Source: Phycisphaerales bacterium (GTDB taxonomy: Bacteria; Planctomycetota; Phycisphaerae; Phycisphaerales; UBA1924). From it: a stretch of 64,000 nt of DNA. The stretch's first letter is position 1, and every line of letters begins with the position of its first letter. The stretch spans positions 1 to 64,000 of the forward strand of contig JARGPA010000015.1 of NCBI GenBank assembly GCA_029213305.1, read 5' to 3'. Shown piece by piece: positions 56,101-64,000 of the stretch. Both the position numbers and the translations under genes were made by a program. The notes beneath the pieces are model-generated. The model searched no databases. It was not told the DNA's origin and saw nothing but the letters and a program-made list of their open reading frames with translations.

Positions 56101-56662
56101 CTCTTTGTACGGCGAAACTTACACAAGCTTCAGTGTTGGATCAAATGGTTACATCACTCTTGGATCATCAGATACTGATTACACAGAATCTCTTGATGAT
56201 CACTTTGATCTGCCTCGAATCTCGGGTCTCTTTGATGACCTGAATCCATCATCCGCAGGTACGGTATATGCTCAACAACTTGCTGATCGAATGGTAGTGA
56301 GTTACGACAATGTCACCGAGTACAGCAACTCAAACAACAACACTTTCCAGATCGAGCTCCACTTTGATGGCACAATCGTCATCTCGTGGGAAAATATCGA
56401 TTCAAGTGATGCGATTTGTGGTATCTCTAAAGGTGATGGCCTCGACCCTGACTTCCTAATGTCAGATCTGTCTACTTATATGGCGCCGAGTACTTGTGCT
56501 GCAGACATCAACGGTGATGGGGATCTGAACTTCTTCGATGTATCAGCGTACTTATCTGCGTTTGGAGCAGCTGATCTCATTGCTGATTTCAACGGCGACG
56601 GGGAGCTCAACTTCTTTGATGTCTCCGCATTCGTCACAGCCCTTAATGCGGGTTGTCCATAA
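53129..56662 (+). CDS. Secreted subtilase with dockerin-like C-terminal repeats
   Basis: Exported serine protease of about 1177 residues. ATG 53129 gives a clear signal peptide (MKSVTRTVCTLRLAVALTV, cleaved near ASVSAQG) with TGGAG upstream; the earlier ATG at 53090 adds an unlikely leader. A long propeptide (about 30-255) precedes the S8 domain: Asp283 in VMVYDGG, His313 in HATHVAG and Ser514 in CGTSMASP. Next come a P-domain-like region (about 590-690), beta-sandwich modules (about 690-890), a nidogen-like domain (about 900-1110) and two EF-hand/dockerin-like repeats (DINGDGDLNFFDVSAYL and DFNGDGELNFFDVSAFV). The repeats probably bind calcium and tether the enzyme. It is likely a surface or extracellular protease for protein breakdown. 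Confidence 0.93.
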   Translation: MKSVTRTVCTLRLAVALTVAAGAAASVSAQGVQSPQTTSLKWNSGAIERVRPMSVQQIEQTLGELSDTVESKRILVHLGYQLDQSQKNLLHNSGLNLTTSLGSTSYFATLSPNADIAQIARTGLVSVSQIQLHQKLHIDLQGGLIHPWMLSQDDVQKFTSLRELSDIGVMTNEDLAAQDLNPTVIVVVMLHDDADRAAEGARLAQQFNGEVISQVKSVNSIILAIKPNQIESVASDDSVMWVEPPLPQMSELNASNRVLVGADTLNSNPYNLDGSGVDVMVYDGGQVFGHNDFGSRLTIGASDTDGISNHATHVAGTIGGDGSGNFNNRGMAPGVDIISYGFQQEGGLMEGFLYTDPGDLEADYTEAIVTYGADISNNSIGTNTAPNGYPCDWTGNYGVTSALIDSVARGSVDGPFRIVWANGNERQTTRCFGDDNGNFGEFFSTAPPACAKNHITVGSVDSDTDLTSSFSSWGPTDDGRIKPDISAPGCQAGGDGGVTSTSSSGSYTTLCGTSMASPTTAGISALILEQYRATFPDRNDLMNATLKSLLANSAMDRGEAGPDYKYGYGSIRGVAAIDTVIAENVIESEVAQGGVYRGIIIVGEGETELKVTIAWDDAPAAPNVTTALVNDLDLRIIDAGGTPYLPWTLNPADPGAAAVQNTSDHLNNIEQVAILNPAPGAYTVEVTGFNIAQGPVQTFGLSSSTTLINCSSAGIIGMGGNLFPCDGSTSVQVVDCDLNTSDSVVDTVDVTIDSDASHTGPITLTLVETAPESATFTGSFTFSDLDKGADIHVSEGATLTATYLDLDDGEGNIVSVMASASIDCTAPTLTSTSVSNLEPRSASVDATTDEPTKITVNYGTSVFALNNFVESGSFSNSHSVNINGLTDETSYVYTIDIEDQAGNMSYDDNGGVGYAFTTPDVPDFFTEQFASGLDLEGISLTLTPNGSVDGYAATVLPLDGGILPFEPTNGSALPLSDDDSETVSVTGGNTVSLYGETYTSFSVGSNGYITLGSSDTDYTESLDDHFDLPRISGLFDDLNPSSAGTVYAQQLADRMVVSYDNVTEYSNSNNNTFQIELHFDGTIVISWENIDSSDAICGISKGDGLDPDFLMSDLSTYMAPSTCAADINGDGDLNFFDVSAYLSAFGAADLIADFNGDGELNFFDVSAFVTALNAGCP

Positions 56663-56686
56663 GAGAATCTGAGATTGGAACTTTCG

Positions 56687-56715
56687 AAGGCCGAGGCATG
56701 ATCCTCGGCCTTTTT
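56687..56715 (+). terminator. Terminator after the subtilase gene
   Basis: The 10-base perfect stem AAGGCCGAGG / CCTCGGCCTT with a 6-base loop and T-run is a strong rho-independent terminator. Confidence 0.93.
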
Positions 56716-56762
56716 CATGGAATCTCTGAATCCTCAAGGGCACTCAATGTCTATCATGCGGC

Positions 56763-58076
56763 ATGAAAATGCCTACCAAAGTCAATGTCCTGCTGATCGG
56801 TGGAGGAGCTCGTGAACATGCTCTTGCAGTAGGTATCTCACGTTCCAACCATTTAGGCAAGCTCTTTGCCACAGATATGGGGAACCCAGGGATTGCAGAA
56901 ATCGCAGACCCTATTGATGTCCCCGTGCTAGGCAAAGAGCTCTATCGACTTGTCCAGTTCTGTGATCGTGAATCTATTGATTTGATCGTCATTGGCCCAG
57001 AAGACCCATTGGCAGATGGATGGGCAGATACATTGAGTAAACGTGCAGATGGGTCTCCACGACTCGTCTTCGGCCCTGGCGCTAAAGGTGCACAACTTGA
57101 AGCGGATAAAGGATACGCGAAGCAAATGATGAAGGCTGCTTCCATTCCAACTGCAGAAGGTAGAGTATTTTCCCATTACGAACACGCAGAGGAATACCTT
57201 AAAACTCGTGACGAAATCTTTGTGATTAAAGCGACTGGACTTGCAAAGGGGAAGGGTGTCATTGTCCCCAAAACGAACGAAGATGGTATCAAAGCAGTTC
57301 ACGAGATGATTGAGAAACGAGCATTTGGAGATGCAGGTAAACAAGTTCTGCTCGAAGAAAAACTCAACGGCACAGAAGTCTCTGTTTTAGCATTACTTGA
57401 CGGGCACAACATCCTTGTACTTCCACCATGTCAAGATCATAAGCGTCTCTCAGATGGAGATGCTGGACCAAACACTGGGGGGATGGGCGCGTTCTGTCCT
57501 GCAGAAACGATCGACGATCGTACCATGCAACAGATTGAATCTGAAGTCCTGGTTCCGATCGCGGATGTGCTCCGCCGAGACGAAATCGACTTCAAAGGCG
57601 TGCTATACGCAGGGATCATGCTCACTCCTGCGGGGCCCAAGGTCCTTGAGTTCAATGTTCGCTTTGGAGATCCTGAATGCCAACCATTGATCACTCGTCT
57701 TGAATCCGATCTGATTGAACTACTTTGGGCAACTGCATCTGGGAATCTCGACAATGTCGATGTGAAGTTCTCAACAAAGTACTCAGTTTGTCTTGTACTT
57801 GCGTCTAAAGGATACCCTGAATCACCCGAAACAGGATTCGATATCACTGGGATCGAAGATGCTCAAGAAATGGACGATGTCGAAGTATTTCACGCTGGTA
57901 CGAAGAGTATCAATGGGAACTTTGTTACCGCTGGCGGTCGAGTCTTGTCTGTCTGTGGACTCGGTGACACAATGGAGCTTGCAAGAGAACGAGCGTATGA
58001 AGCAGCGTCGAAGATACACTTTGAAGGAATGCAGTTGAGAAGCGACATCGCGCTCAACGCACCCGTTCACTCATAA
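56763..58076 (+). CDS. purD: Phosphoribosylamine-glycine ligase
   Basis: ATP-grasp enzyme of purine synthesis (GAR synthetase), 437 residues. N-terminal VLLIGGGAREHAL; substrate motifs DLIVIGPEDPLADG; ATP-grasp core KATGLAKGKGVIV; and the Mg site FNVRFGDPECQ, with NTGGMGAFCP. All are standard. A second Met at position 3 is an equal start candidate. It is a single gene here; no other pur genes are adjacent. It ends 1 base from the convergent DUF4340-like gene. Confidence 0.96.
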   Translation: MKMPTKVNVLLIGGGAREHALAVGISRSNHLGKLFATDMGNPGIAEIADPIDVPVLGKELYRLVQFCDRESIDLIVIGPEDPLADGWADTLSKRADGSPRLVFGPGAKGAQLEADKGYAKQMMKAASIPTAEGRVFSHYEHAEEYLKTRDEIFVIKATGLAKGKGVIVPKTNEDGIKAVHEMIEKRAFGDAGKQVLLEEKLNGTEVSVLALLDGHNILVLPPCQDHKRLSDGDAGPNTGGMGAFCPAETIDDRTMQQIESEVLVPIADVLRRDEIDFKGVLYAGIMLTPAGPKVLEFNVRFGDPECQPLITRLESDLIELLWATASGNLDNVDVKFSTKYSVCLVLASKGYPESPETGFDITGIEDAQEMDDVEVFHAGTKSINGNFVTAGGRVLSVCGLGDTMELARERAYEAASKIHFEGMQLRSDIALNAPVHS

Positions 58077-58077
58077 T

Positions 58078-59466
58078 CTATCGAACTCGCTTGCTCGCAA
58101 CTGCGGTCAGCCATGCACCGGTTGCCGTCGCCTCTTCTGAGACACACGCCCAAACAATGTGGGTTCCATTATCAAGTTCTTTCATAAAAAGCACTCTCAT
58201 ACCTGATTCCGTAGAATCGAGTGAGACAGTGAACTCTTCAAGTAGTTGATCATCTGAGCGATTAAAATGAATTGATCCAATCGGGATCACATCAGTGTCT
58301 GCTGGAAGTATTTTAACAAATCTTGCTTGATCTTGAGTGAGTACTTTGATGACACGATTGATCGAATCTGTATTGAGACTATCTGCTGCTAGTCCATCAA
58401 TAACCCAACTATCCATTGAACGATCCGCGATCAGACGAGCTCGGCCGTCTTTGCCCATCACTTTCAACTTCCGGACATCAACACTGCTCCATTCGCTTGG
58501 AGTCTTGGAGATATATGCTTCTGGGCTTGATGTAAGATCCGCGAGTTGCTTTGATTCGATCTTAAAAAGTAGTTCTCTATCCCCTTGCGAGAGCAATGCG
58601 TAAACAAGTGACCCATTGATATCCGCTCTAGTCCCGATCTTGATAGTAGATTCCAACTCCGAGGCCACCAGTTGAATCGTTGCGATTGGATTTGCAATAC
58701 CAGAAGTTGCAGTATCAATCGGTTCGTCGATGAACTCAGTTGATTCAAGCGAGAGAAGGATCTTCGCGAGATTATTGATTGCTTCTCTATCGCCATGCGC
58801 TTGGATTGGGGACTGTACTGACCAACCCCGAGGCGAATAATCGAGCGAAACTTGAGAACCGCCTGCATTGAGACCAATTGATTTCAATGATGAGACAGGG
58901 ATATCAAACAAACGCTTTGATCGCCAACTCAACATGCTGACATTGATGAAAGAGTCTGCAATACTCTTTTCCAACTTGCCAAACCATCTCTTCGAAGCAA
59001 CTCCTTCAGGATCTCGTTCTTCAACGCGGACTGCTGTGAATCCTCCGGATGATTCCGAGCCAAAGGTGAGTTTAATTGATGAATCATCTTTTTGGGTGAT
59101 CGATACTTCTCCTGCAGGTTCAGAAAGTTGATCTATTTCTGTTGTTGTAATTGCTGCAGTTGCTAATGCTCGTATGCCGCCTCTTGCACGATTCGAATCT
59201 ACTCTCCAGTGCAAATCATCACCACTTTGTGACACCCAGTGGATCATCCATTGGCCCGAGTTGGCACTATCGAACTCAACAATCTCGAACTCTTCTCCAA
59301 CTCTGCGCTCAATCTGCTTTGTTTGCGCGGAATCGAATACCAAAGTTGACACTGTTGGTTGGCTCTGGGAATTTGAAACTTGTCTTTGAGTTGCTCGAAT
59401 CAGCAGCATCCCTGCTCCTAGGGCTCCTGCGATAAAAATCCAGATGATGAGTGTTTTCATGGACAT
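58078..59466 (-). CDS. DUF4340-like membrane-anchored protein
   Basis: A 462-residue protein with one N-terminal membrane helix (about 4-24) and a large periplasmic part of repeated beta-alpha elements. Segments such as RLIADRSMDSWVIDG and AQARFVKILPAD-like text (DQARFVKILP) resemble DUF4340 proteins, which often accompany gliding/ABC-2 (GldG-like) transporters. No such transporter is next to it here. The assignment rests on overall pattern and is moderate. Function is unknown. Confidence 0.6.
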   Translation of the reverse strand: MSMKTLIIWIFIAGALGAGMLLIRATQRQVSNSQSQPTVSTLVFDSAQTKQIERRVGEEFEIVEFDSANSGQWMIHWVSQSGDDLHWRVDSNRARGGIRALATAAITTTEIDQLSEPAGEVSITQKDDSSIKLTFGSESSGGFTAVRVEERDPEGVASKRWFGKLEKSIADSFINVSMLSWRSKRLFDIPVSSLKSIGLNAGGSQVSLDYSPRGWSVQSPIQAHGDREAINNLAKILLSLESTEFIDEPIDTATSGIANPIATIQLVASELESTIKIGTRADINGSLVYALLSQGDRELLFKIESKQLADLTSSPEAYISKTPSEWSSVDVRKLKVMGKDGRARLIADRSMDSWVIDGLAADSLNTDSINRVIKVLTQDQARFVKILPADTDVIPIGSIHFNRSDDQLLEEFTVSLDSTESGMRVLFMKELDNGTHIVWACVSEEATATGAWLTAVASKRVR

Positions 59467-59499
59467 GGCACTATCATATCGTCAGATCATGGAGGCGGG

Positions 59500-60216
59500 G
59501 TGTACACTTTGCCGACAAACAACAGAATGAATCATTCACACAGAAATTCTAATCGGCCATTGATCGCGATCACCTCAGATTTGATGATCAGGAAGGATCG
59601 ACCGACCGCTTTTTTGAGGATGAGTTATGTGAATGCGATTGAGAACGCGGGTGGAACTCCTGTTGTTTTGCCTCCAATTGAGAATCCCTCAACAGAGCTT
59701 CTCACAAGGTTTGATGGTTTCATCCTATCTGGAGGCGACGATCCACACATGGAACCCTTTGGGATTCCCACCCATCCCAAAGCAACCTTAGTCCTCAAAG
59801 AACGACAATCATTTGAATATACCTTGTTGAAATTTCTTAACGACTCTCCAGACACGCCGTTACTTTGTATTTGTCTCGGTATGCAGATGCTTGCACTCTC
59901 TCGAGGCGGAGCATTGAATCAACACTTAGAAGACACCCATCCTGATTCCCATTCAATCCATATGGGACAAGCTCATAGTATTGATTCCACAGACGAATCA
60001 ACTATCTCATCTGGAATTGTTTGGTCGAGTCATCATCAAGCAATTGAACACGCAGGAGACTTGCGTGTTCTTGCAAGATCCAAAGACGGAGTAATCGAAG
60101 CAATCGACGATCCATCTAGATCATTTACCCTCGGAGTACAATGGCACCCAGAGCGCACTGAAAATTCCGAACTTGGAACAAACTTATTCGAACGACTCGT
60201 TGAAGCTTCGTCATAA
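59500..60216 (+). CDS. C26-type glutamine amidotransferase-like hydrolase
   Basis: A 238-residue class I glutaminase-fold enzyme of the gamma-glutamyl-GABA hydrolase (PuuD-like) group. The nucleophile Cys is in LLCICLGMQML, the oxyanion and substrate loop is FILSGGDDPHM, and the catalytic His-Glu is in GVQWHPERT. It acts as a stand-alone gamma-glutamyl hydrolase on an unknown gamma-glutamyl amine. A GTG start at 59500 is supported by GGAGG 4 bases before; a later ATG (59527) is possible. The promoter is shared with the divergent DUF4340-like gene. Confidence 0.9.
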   Translation: MYTLPTNNRMNHSHRNSNRPLIAITSDLMIRKDRPTAFLRMSYVNAIENAGGTPVVLPPIENPSTELLTRFDGFILSGGDDPHMEPFGIPTHPKATLVLKERQSFEYTLLKFLNDSPDTPLLCICLGMQMLALSRGGALNQHLEDTHPDSHSIHMGQAHSIDSTDESTISSGIVWSSHHQAIEHAGDLRVLARSKDGVIEAIDDPSRSFTLGVQWHPERTENSELGTNLFERLVEASS

Positions 60217-60231
60217 GACCAATGCTTCTTG

Positions 60232-61170
60232 CTAGAACGGGAGGGTCGGGCCTCGGGCGAGCTGATCGGAGTTCGATACCCCCAGCGTCTTGTATATTTC
60301 TAATGTCGCACTCGAAGTATTCAAAGTATAAAAATGAATCCCATCGACATTGTGATCGAGTAGATCTCTACATTGCTCAGTTGCCCAGTGAACTCCAACT
60401 CGGCGGATTGCATCTGCAGAACCGTCTGTACGTCGGACCATCCGAAGAAGAGGGGCAGGGAAACGCATGCCGGCAGCGAGCTCAGACATCCGTTTCATCC
60501 CCGCGATAGATTGAATGGGCATGACTCCAGCAATGATCGGGATCCGAATCCCTGACATTTCACAACGATCTCGAAAATCGTAAAGATCTCGATTATCAAA
60601 GAACATTTGCGTGATAATGTAATCTGCGCCAGCATCAACTTTTGCTTTGAGATAGTCCATCTCCTCGAGCCGATTTGGGGTGCCTGGATGTCCTTCGGGA
60701 AAACCCGCAACTCCAATCCCGAATCCAGGAAATTTTTTATTCCCAGCGTGTTGTTCACTTCGTTGTTGAATATACGCAACGAGTTGAGACGCATTCGAGA
60801 ATCGATCTGATCCCCAATCATGCTCTTGATCACCTGGTGCATCGCCTCGAAGTGCGAGGATACTCAGAATGCTTCTTTCTGCATACCCATCTATTATTGT
60901 GCGAATTTCATCTTCTGAATGCTTTACGCATGTCAGATGAGGAACAGTGACGATCCCGGTTTGTTCACTAACTCGATGAACCAAATCACGAGTTAATTGT
61001 CTTGTTGATCCGCCTGCGCCATAAGTAACACTCACAAAGGAGGGTCCTAGATGCTCGAGCTTTACAATATGATCAAAGAGCTTCTCAGCGCCTTGCTCAG
61101 ATTTGGGAGGGAAAAACTCAAATGAAAAAGTTGTTCCTGAATCGCGGATGATGTCTCTGAAATGCTTCAT
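60232..61170 (-). CDS. metF: Methylenetetrahydrofolate reductase
   Basis: FAD-dependent enzyme that reduces 5,10-methylene-THF to 5-methyl-THF for methionine synthesis. The TIM-barrel landmarks are [17 protein letters not shown] (catalytic Glu), [30 protein letters not shown] and [10 protein letters not shown]. At 312 residues it is normal. A strong GGAGG stands 4 bases before the ATG. Methyl-THF made here feeds homocysteine remethylation, opposite in flux to the CBS/CGL route in this window. Confidence 0.96.
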   Translation of the reverse strand: MKHFRDIIRDSGTTFSFEFFPPKSEQGAEKLFDHIVKLEHLGPSFVSVTYGAGGSTRQLTRDLVHRVSEQTGIVTVPHLTCVKHSEDEIRTIIDGYAERSILSILALRGDAPGDQEHDWGSDRFSNASQLVAYIQQRSEQHAGNKKFPGFGIGVAGFPEGHPGTPNRLEEMDYLKAKVDAGADYIITQMFFDNRDLYDFRDRCEMSGIRIPIIAGVMPIQSIAGMKRMSELAAGMRFPAPLLRMVRRTDGSADAIRRVGVHWATEQCRDLLDHNVDGIHFYTLNTSSATLEIYKTLGVSNSDQLARGPTLPF

Positions 61171-61292
61171 GCAACCTCCAAAGCGGCGGAGCGATCCAAC
61201 GCGAATGTTCGTCCGATTATATGTCGGCTTTCTGTCGTCTGAGGGTAGAGAGATTCAGTAAATCCAAGCTCTCTGTGAACCAAATGAGTTTT

Positions 61293-61311
61293 ATGCAACG
61301 ATTGGTTGCAT
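61293..61311 (+). promoter_or_regulatory. Leader hairpin ATGCAAC-GATTG-GTTGCAT
   Basis: A perfect 7-base inverted repeat with a 5-base loop, ending 20 bases before the pseudopilin-like start. It may be an operator or a translational hairpin; no T-run follows, so it is not a terminator. Confidence 0.4.
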
Positions 61312-61331
61312 ATCGACGAATAAGCTACCTG

Positions 61332-62267
61332 ATGCAATCTACAAAATCTACAGTCACTCGCAATGCATTCACGCTCATTGAGCTGTTGGTTGTCATTGCA
61401 ATTATTGCTTTGCTCATCGGGATTTTGCTCCCTGCACTCGCGTCTGCTCGCAAGAGTGCACAATCCATTCTTTGTAGCTCTCGGATGAGACAAGTCGCGA
61501 CAGGCTGGCAAATGTACGCCGACTCCAACAAGGATATCTCTGTCCCAGCTCAGCCCGGGCGATTCGATGAAGAGTCTCGTAACATATATCCGCTTGGAAA
61601 CGGTGATCAATATCGTCCCCGTTGGTTTGCGTTGATTGGCGCCGCGGCTGGTTTTGACGCGTTTGCAAATCCGAGTGAGAACAGAGAAGATGAACATACG
61701 ATGACAGTTGATGGATCGGAAGTCTTTCTGTGTCCAGTAGTTCCTGAATGGAACAACACTCGGAACTATGCATTCGGGTATAACCATCATTTTTTGGGGA
61801 ATGCGAGATTTGTTAATAACAATGAATCCGGAGGCAGAATTAACTTCCCGGTGCGAGCACCCTCGATCAATGCATCGTCGACAGTCATGTTTGCGGATTC
61901 GATGGGAACCGCGGCGGGCAAAGCGACGAGCGCTCGCACTCAAAACCGGAACGACGGATCTCGTGATCTCGAAATCAACGCGATGGGCGGGCACGGCTAC
62001 GCGCTTGATCCGCCTTTGATGAGTGACAACTCGGACTATGCTGATCGACGGAATCGGTCCCCTGAACATCGTTCTGCACCTGACGCACGACATCTTGGAC
62101 GAACGAACGCGGCATTCTGTGATGGGCACATCGAATCCGCTCGACTTGAAGACTTGGGGTACATCGTAAACCCGAATGGATCTGTCGCTGCTTTGAACGC
62201 TCGAGCGAGCAATGCACTCTTTAGTGGGACCAATACAAACAAGGAACCCCCTTTGTTGTATCGATAA
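61332..62267 (+). CDS. Type II pseudopilin-like protein with H-x9-DG tail
   Basis: A protein of about 311 residues starting with a prepilin leader: [18 protein letters not shown], where the Ala-Phe bond is the expected peptidase site. The hydrophobic helix runs to [15 protein letters not shown]. The C-terminal half has the planctomycete H-x9-DG signature ([13 protein letters not shown]). ATG 61332 is preferred over the upstream in-frame codons because it gives the usual short leader. Such proteins occur in many copies in planctomycetes and are thought to be surface pseudopilins or substrates of a T2SS-like system. Confidence 0.9.
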   Translation: MQSTKSTVTRNAFTLIELLVVIAIIALLIGILLPALASARKSAQSILCSSRMRQVATGWQMYADSNKDISVPAQPGRFDEESRNIYPLGNGDQYRPRWFALIGAAAGFDAFANPSENREDEHTMTVDGSEVFLCPVVPEWNNTRNYAFGYNHHFLGNARFVNNNESGGRINFPVRAPSINASSTVMFADSMGTAAGKATSARTQNRNDGSRDLEINAMGGHGYALDPPLMSDNSDYADRRNRSPEHRSAPDARHLGRTNAAFCDGHIESARLEDLGYIVNPNGSVAALNARASNALFSGTNTNKEPPLLYR

Positions 62268-62405
62268 CCCATTTTGTTTGTAGGATAGTCGGTAAAGATC
62301 GGTGTTTTTTAGTACAATCTGCTTTCTGAACGAATCAATCATCGTTACACTCGATTGATAGAAAAATCGCATTCGTTTTGATACGCGAGGGGCCGGAGTA
62401 AGAAC

Positions 62406-63203
62406 ATGTTTGCAGAACTTTCTGCTCGTGATGTCCACGAGTGCCATCAGATAGCTTCCAAATGCAGAGATTTGGGCGCCGATGTCGATGCTTGGCGACA
62501 CATGTTGCTTGCGGATCTTCGTCGAGTTGTTGGTGCTCAAGTAATCATCAACTCCGAAATTGAGAACTTTGGAACTGCAAATGAGGACGATACCCGATTC
62601 ATTGCACTTCATCGTGCAGGATGGATTTCGGAAGAAGCGGAAACCCGATGGAGAGACTACGCGCAATCTATCCCTGTTGAGCGCACTCCTGAATACCCTT
62701 ATCTGTCTAAGTTTTCTGGCCAAACGATGGTTCTCTCTAGAGATCAAATTTGGGGTCGAGAAACTTGGTATCGTTCGCACACTTTCAACGAGATCCATCG
62801 GGAGTGCGGAATTGATGACTATGTCATTTCGATCTGCCCAACAAACATCCCCGGACGATGCACAACACTTTGGCTTCACAAAGGAGTCGGATCGCGAGAT
62901 TTTTCGACTCGTGAGCAAGGGATAATTTCGCTGATCCATATGACGATCAACAATGAAATAGGCACATATCTTGCAGCCGCGGATGAACCAAAGCTCAGCT
63001 CGTTGACAACTCGACGACTTGAAGTCCTTGCAAGATTGATTGAAGGCGATTCTGAGAAACAAATCGCGTTCCATTTTGGTGTTGGAAAAGCAACGATCCA
63101 TGATCATATTCTTGCAATTTATCGGCACTTCGAAGTCTCCTCGCGCGGAGAGCTTCTCGCGAAGTTCATTGGCCGAGCTCGTCCGACTCACGAATCGAAT
63201 TGA
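62406..63203 (+). CDS. LuxR-type transcriptional regulator
   Basis: A 265-residue regulator with a C-terminal LuxR/FixJ helix-turn-helix: LTTRRLEVLARLIEGDSEKQIA and GVGKATIHDHILAIYRHF (about 200-255). The N-terminal 190 residues form a sensor-like alpha/beta domain without a receiver Asp; the ligand is unknown, and it might be a GAF-like fold. Its own terminator follows. It may control the flanking pseudopilin-like or exported-protein genes (inference). Confidence 0.85.
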   Translation: MFAELSARDVHECHQIASKCRDLGADVDAWRHMLLADLRRVVGAQVIINSEIENFGTANEDDTRFIALHRAGWISEEAETRWRDYAQSIPVERTPEYPYLSKFSGQTMVLSRDQIWGRETWYRSHTFNEIHRECGIDDYVISICPTNIPGRCTTLWLHKGVGSRDFSTREQGIISLIHMTINNEIGTYLAAADEPKLSSLTTRRLEVLARLIEGDSEKQIAFHFGVGKATIHDHILAIYRHFEVSSRGELLAKFIGRARPTHESN

Positions 63204-63236
63204 TCGATTTAGAAATCTTAAATCAACAAAATCATT

Positions 63237-63263
63237 ACCCCCACCAAAGAGTGGGGGTGTTTT
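63237..63263 (+). terminator. Terminator after the luxR-type gene
   Basis: The perfect stem ACCCCCAC / GTGGGGGT with a 6-base loop, then GTTTT. Confidence 0.88.
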
Positions 63264-63356
63264 ATGCTCATAACCCTCGAAGATACTTGTGTTGAAAGGG
63301 AGTCTCCCTAGAACATGAAACCAGGTACTGAGAAATACAACAGGAGAAATAAAACG

Positions 63357-64000
63357 ATGAACAAAGCACAGCTTATTGCAACAATCGCTGGAGCAACACT
63401 CGCAATCGCAAGTAGCGCCAACGCAGAAACCCTGATCTTCGCCGGGAACCATGGAGTTATTCACGAACTCGATACAGTTACAGGTGCAGTAACCTTCCGC
63501 GGTGTGTGCTCGGGACCAGTCAGTTCGATGATCGTAAACGATAACACGCTCTACCTCGGAGATCACAATGGAACTGTGTACGCGTACGACATCGATACCA
63601 ACTTCGTTGTTGACGCATTCTCTGTACCATCCGATGCAAACGCGATGGCTTGGCTCGCTGATCAACTTGTCGTTGCAGATTCCTCTGGAGAGATTAACTA
63701 CATCGATGCAACAACACACGAAGTAATCGATACTACAACTGCTCCTGGAACTGATGTTACAGCGATGGGAATCGACGCAGGCGGATTGTTCGTCGGCGGC
63801 CAATCCAGTATCGCGCTTCGCACCCATATCGGACAAGATGATTACGAGTTTTTCGCAGCATGTGGATCGCTCATTAACTCGATCGCATTCGGATCTGACG
63901 AAATGTACCTCGGTGGTATCGCTTTCGGAGGCGCGGAATCCGGCACAGTATACATCTTTGATAAGTTCGCAGGCGGGATCGTCTACACAGGAACTCATGG
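63357..64000 (+). CDS. Secreted beta-propeller-like protein (partial)
   Basis: An open frame running off the right edge; at least 214 codons are present without a stop. AGGAG (63342-63346) stands upstream of the ATG. It has a clear signal peptide (MNKAQLIATIAGATLAIAS, cut near SANAE). The mature part shows repeated short strands of about 40 residues, such as NTLYLGDHNGTVYAYD, DQLVVADSSGEINYID and EMYLGGIAFGG, which look like blades of a WD40- or PQQ-like propeller. The C-terminus, where a PEP-CTERM or dockerin tail might be, is outside the window. Function is unknown. Confidence 0.85.
   Translation, partial: MNKAQLIATIAGATLAIASSANAETLIFAGNHGVIHELDTVTGAVTFRGVCSGPVSSMIVNDNTLYLGDHNGTVYAYDIDTNFVVDAFSVPSDANAMAWLADQLVVADSSGEINYIDATTHEVIDTTTAPGTDVTAMGIDAGGLFVGGQSSIALRTHIGQDDYEFFAACGSLINSIAFGSDEMYLGGIAFGGAESGTVYIFDKFAGGIVYTGTH

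Noticed and set aside
61171-61331. A SAM or other riboswitch before metF
   Set aside because: Only about 50 bases precede metF on its own strand before the divergent control region, and no conserved riboswitch core was recognised. The hairpin at 61293-61311 is too simple.
61167-63998. A 943-codon open frame on the minus strand
   Set aside because: It lies opposite three well-supported genes (pseudopilin-like, LuxR regulator, propeller-like protein) and their two terminator regions. Its product is rich in Cys, Ser, Arg and Val with no domain or signal, as expected for the antisense of biased coding DNA.

Overview
The window looks like chromosomal DNA of a marine planctomycete of the class Phycisphaerae (order Phycisphaerales or a close relative), with moderate GC content judged by eye. 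The evidence is a PEP-CTERM protein ending in the VPTPGA...GLVGARRRR type of sorting signal, a type II pseudopilin-like protein with the H-x9-DG tail typical of planctomycetes, a secreted subtilase ending in two dockerin/EF-hand-like repeats (DxNGDGxLNFFDVSA), a zinc-ribbon membrane protein, a CsrA with a short insertion, a SecD-SecF fusion, and a bacterial topoisomerase VI pair. Lipopolysaccharide-type sugar genes (kdsB, an hldD-like epimerase, a UDP-glucuronate decarboxylase) indicate a diderm envelope. Gene density is high. No prophage, IS element, CRISPR array or rRNA operon was seen; there is one tRNA gene.

Layout. 1-4.4 kb: a DinB-like protein, an AT-rich orphan gene, and topoisomerase VI subunits B and A on the minus strand. 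4.4-9.4 kb: PEP-CTERM surface protein, membrane protein, ndk, csrA, an Nfu-type Fe-S scaffold and a large lipoprotein. 9.5-15 kb: a four-gene cluster of M20 peptidase, class III aminotransferase, AstA and AstD, i.e. an arginine/ornithine succinyltransferase-type route without astB or a recognisable astE. 15-18.6 kb: DUF6115-like membrane protein, tilS, a degenerate receiver protein and an M24 aminopeptidase. 18.6-22 kb (minus): ctaB, ABC ATPase, ABC permease and sco1, a cytochrome oxidase assembly operon. 22-28.5 kb: EEP hydrolase, tRNA-Arg(TCT), CBS and CGL (reverse transsulfuration), secreted MsrB-MsrA and a secreted phosphoesterase. 28.4-30.5 kb (minus): def, fmt and an HExxH protein. 30.6-43.3 kb: TPR protein, kdsB, pyrG, panC, gcvT, phoU, eno, two intramembrane proteases (M50 and rhomboid) and tgt. 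43.4-53 kb: yajC, secDF, LysM protein, two NAD-epimerases, a degenerate QueC-like protein and proS. 53-64 kb: secreted S8 protease, purD, a DUF4340-like protein, C26 glutaminase-like hydrolase, metF, pseudopilin-like protein, LuxR regulator and a truncated secreted protein at the right edge.

Most genes are housekeeping. The points most worth follow-up are: the bacterial Topo VI with lysine-rich tails, and the similar tail on AstA; the AST-like operon in which an M20 peptidase may replace AstE; the ABC exporter embedded between ctaB and sco1; the neighbouring M50 and rhomboid proteases that share the same C-terminal motif; the QueC-like protein with a broken PP-loop; the receiver domain without its phosphoacceptor Asp; the Tgt with an insertion inside its zinc site; and the enlarged SecF periplasmic domain.
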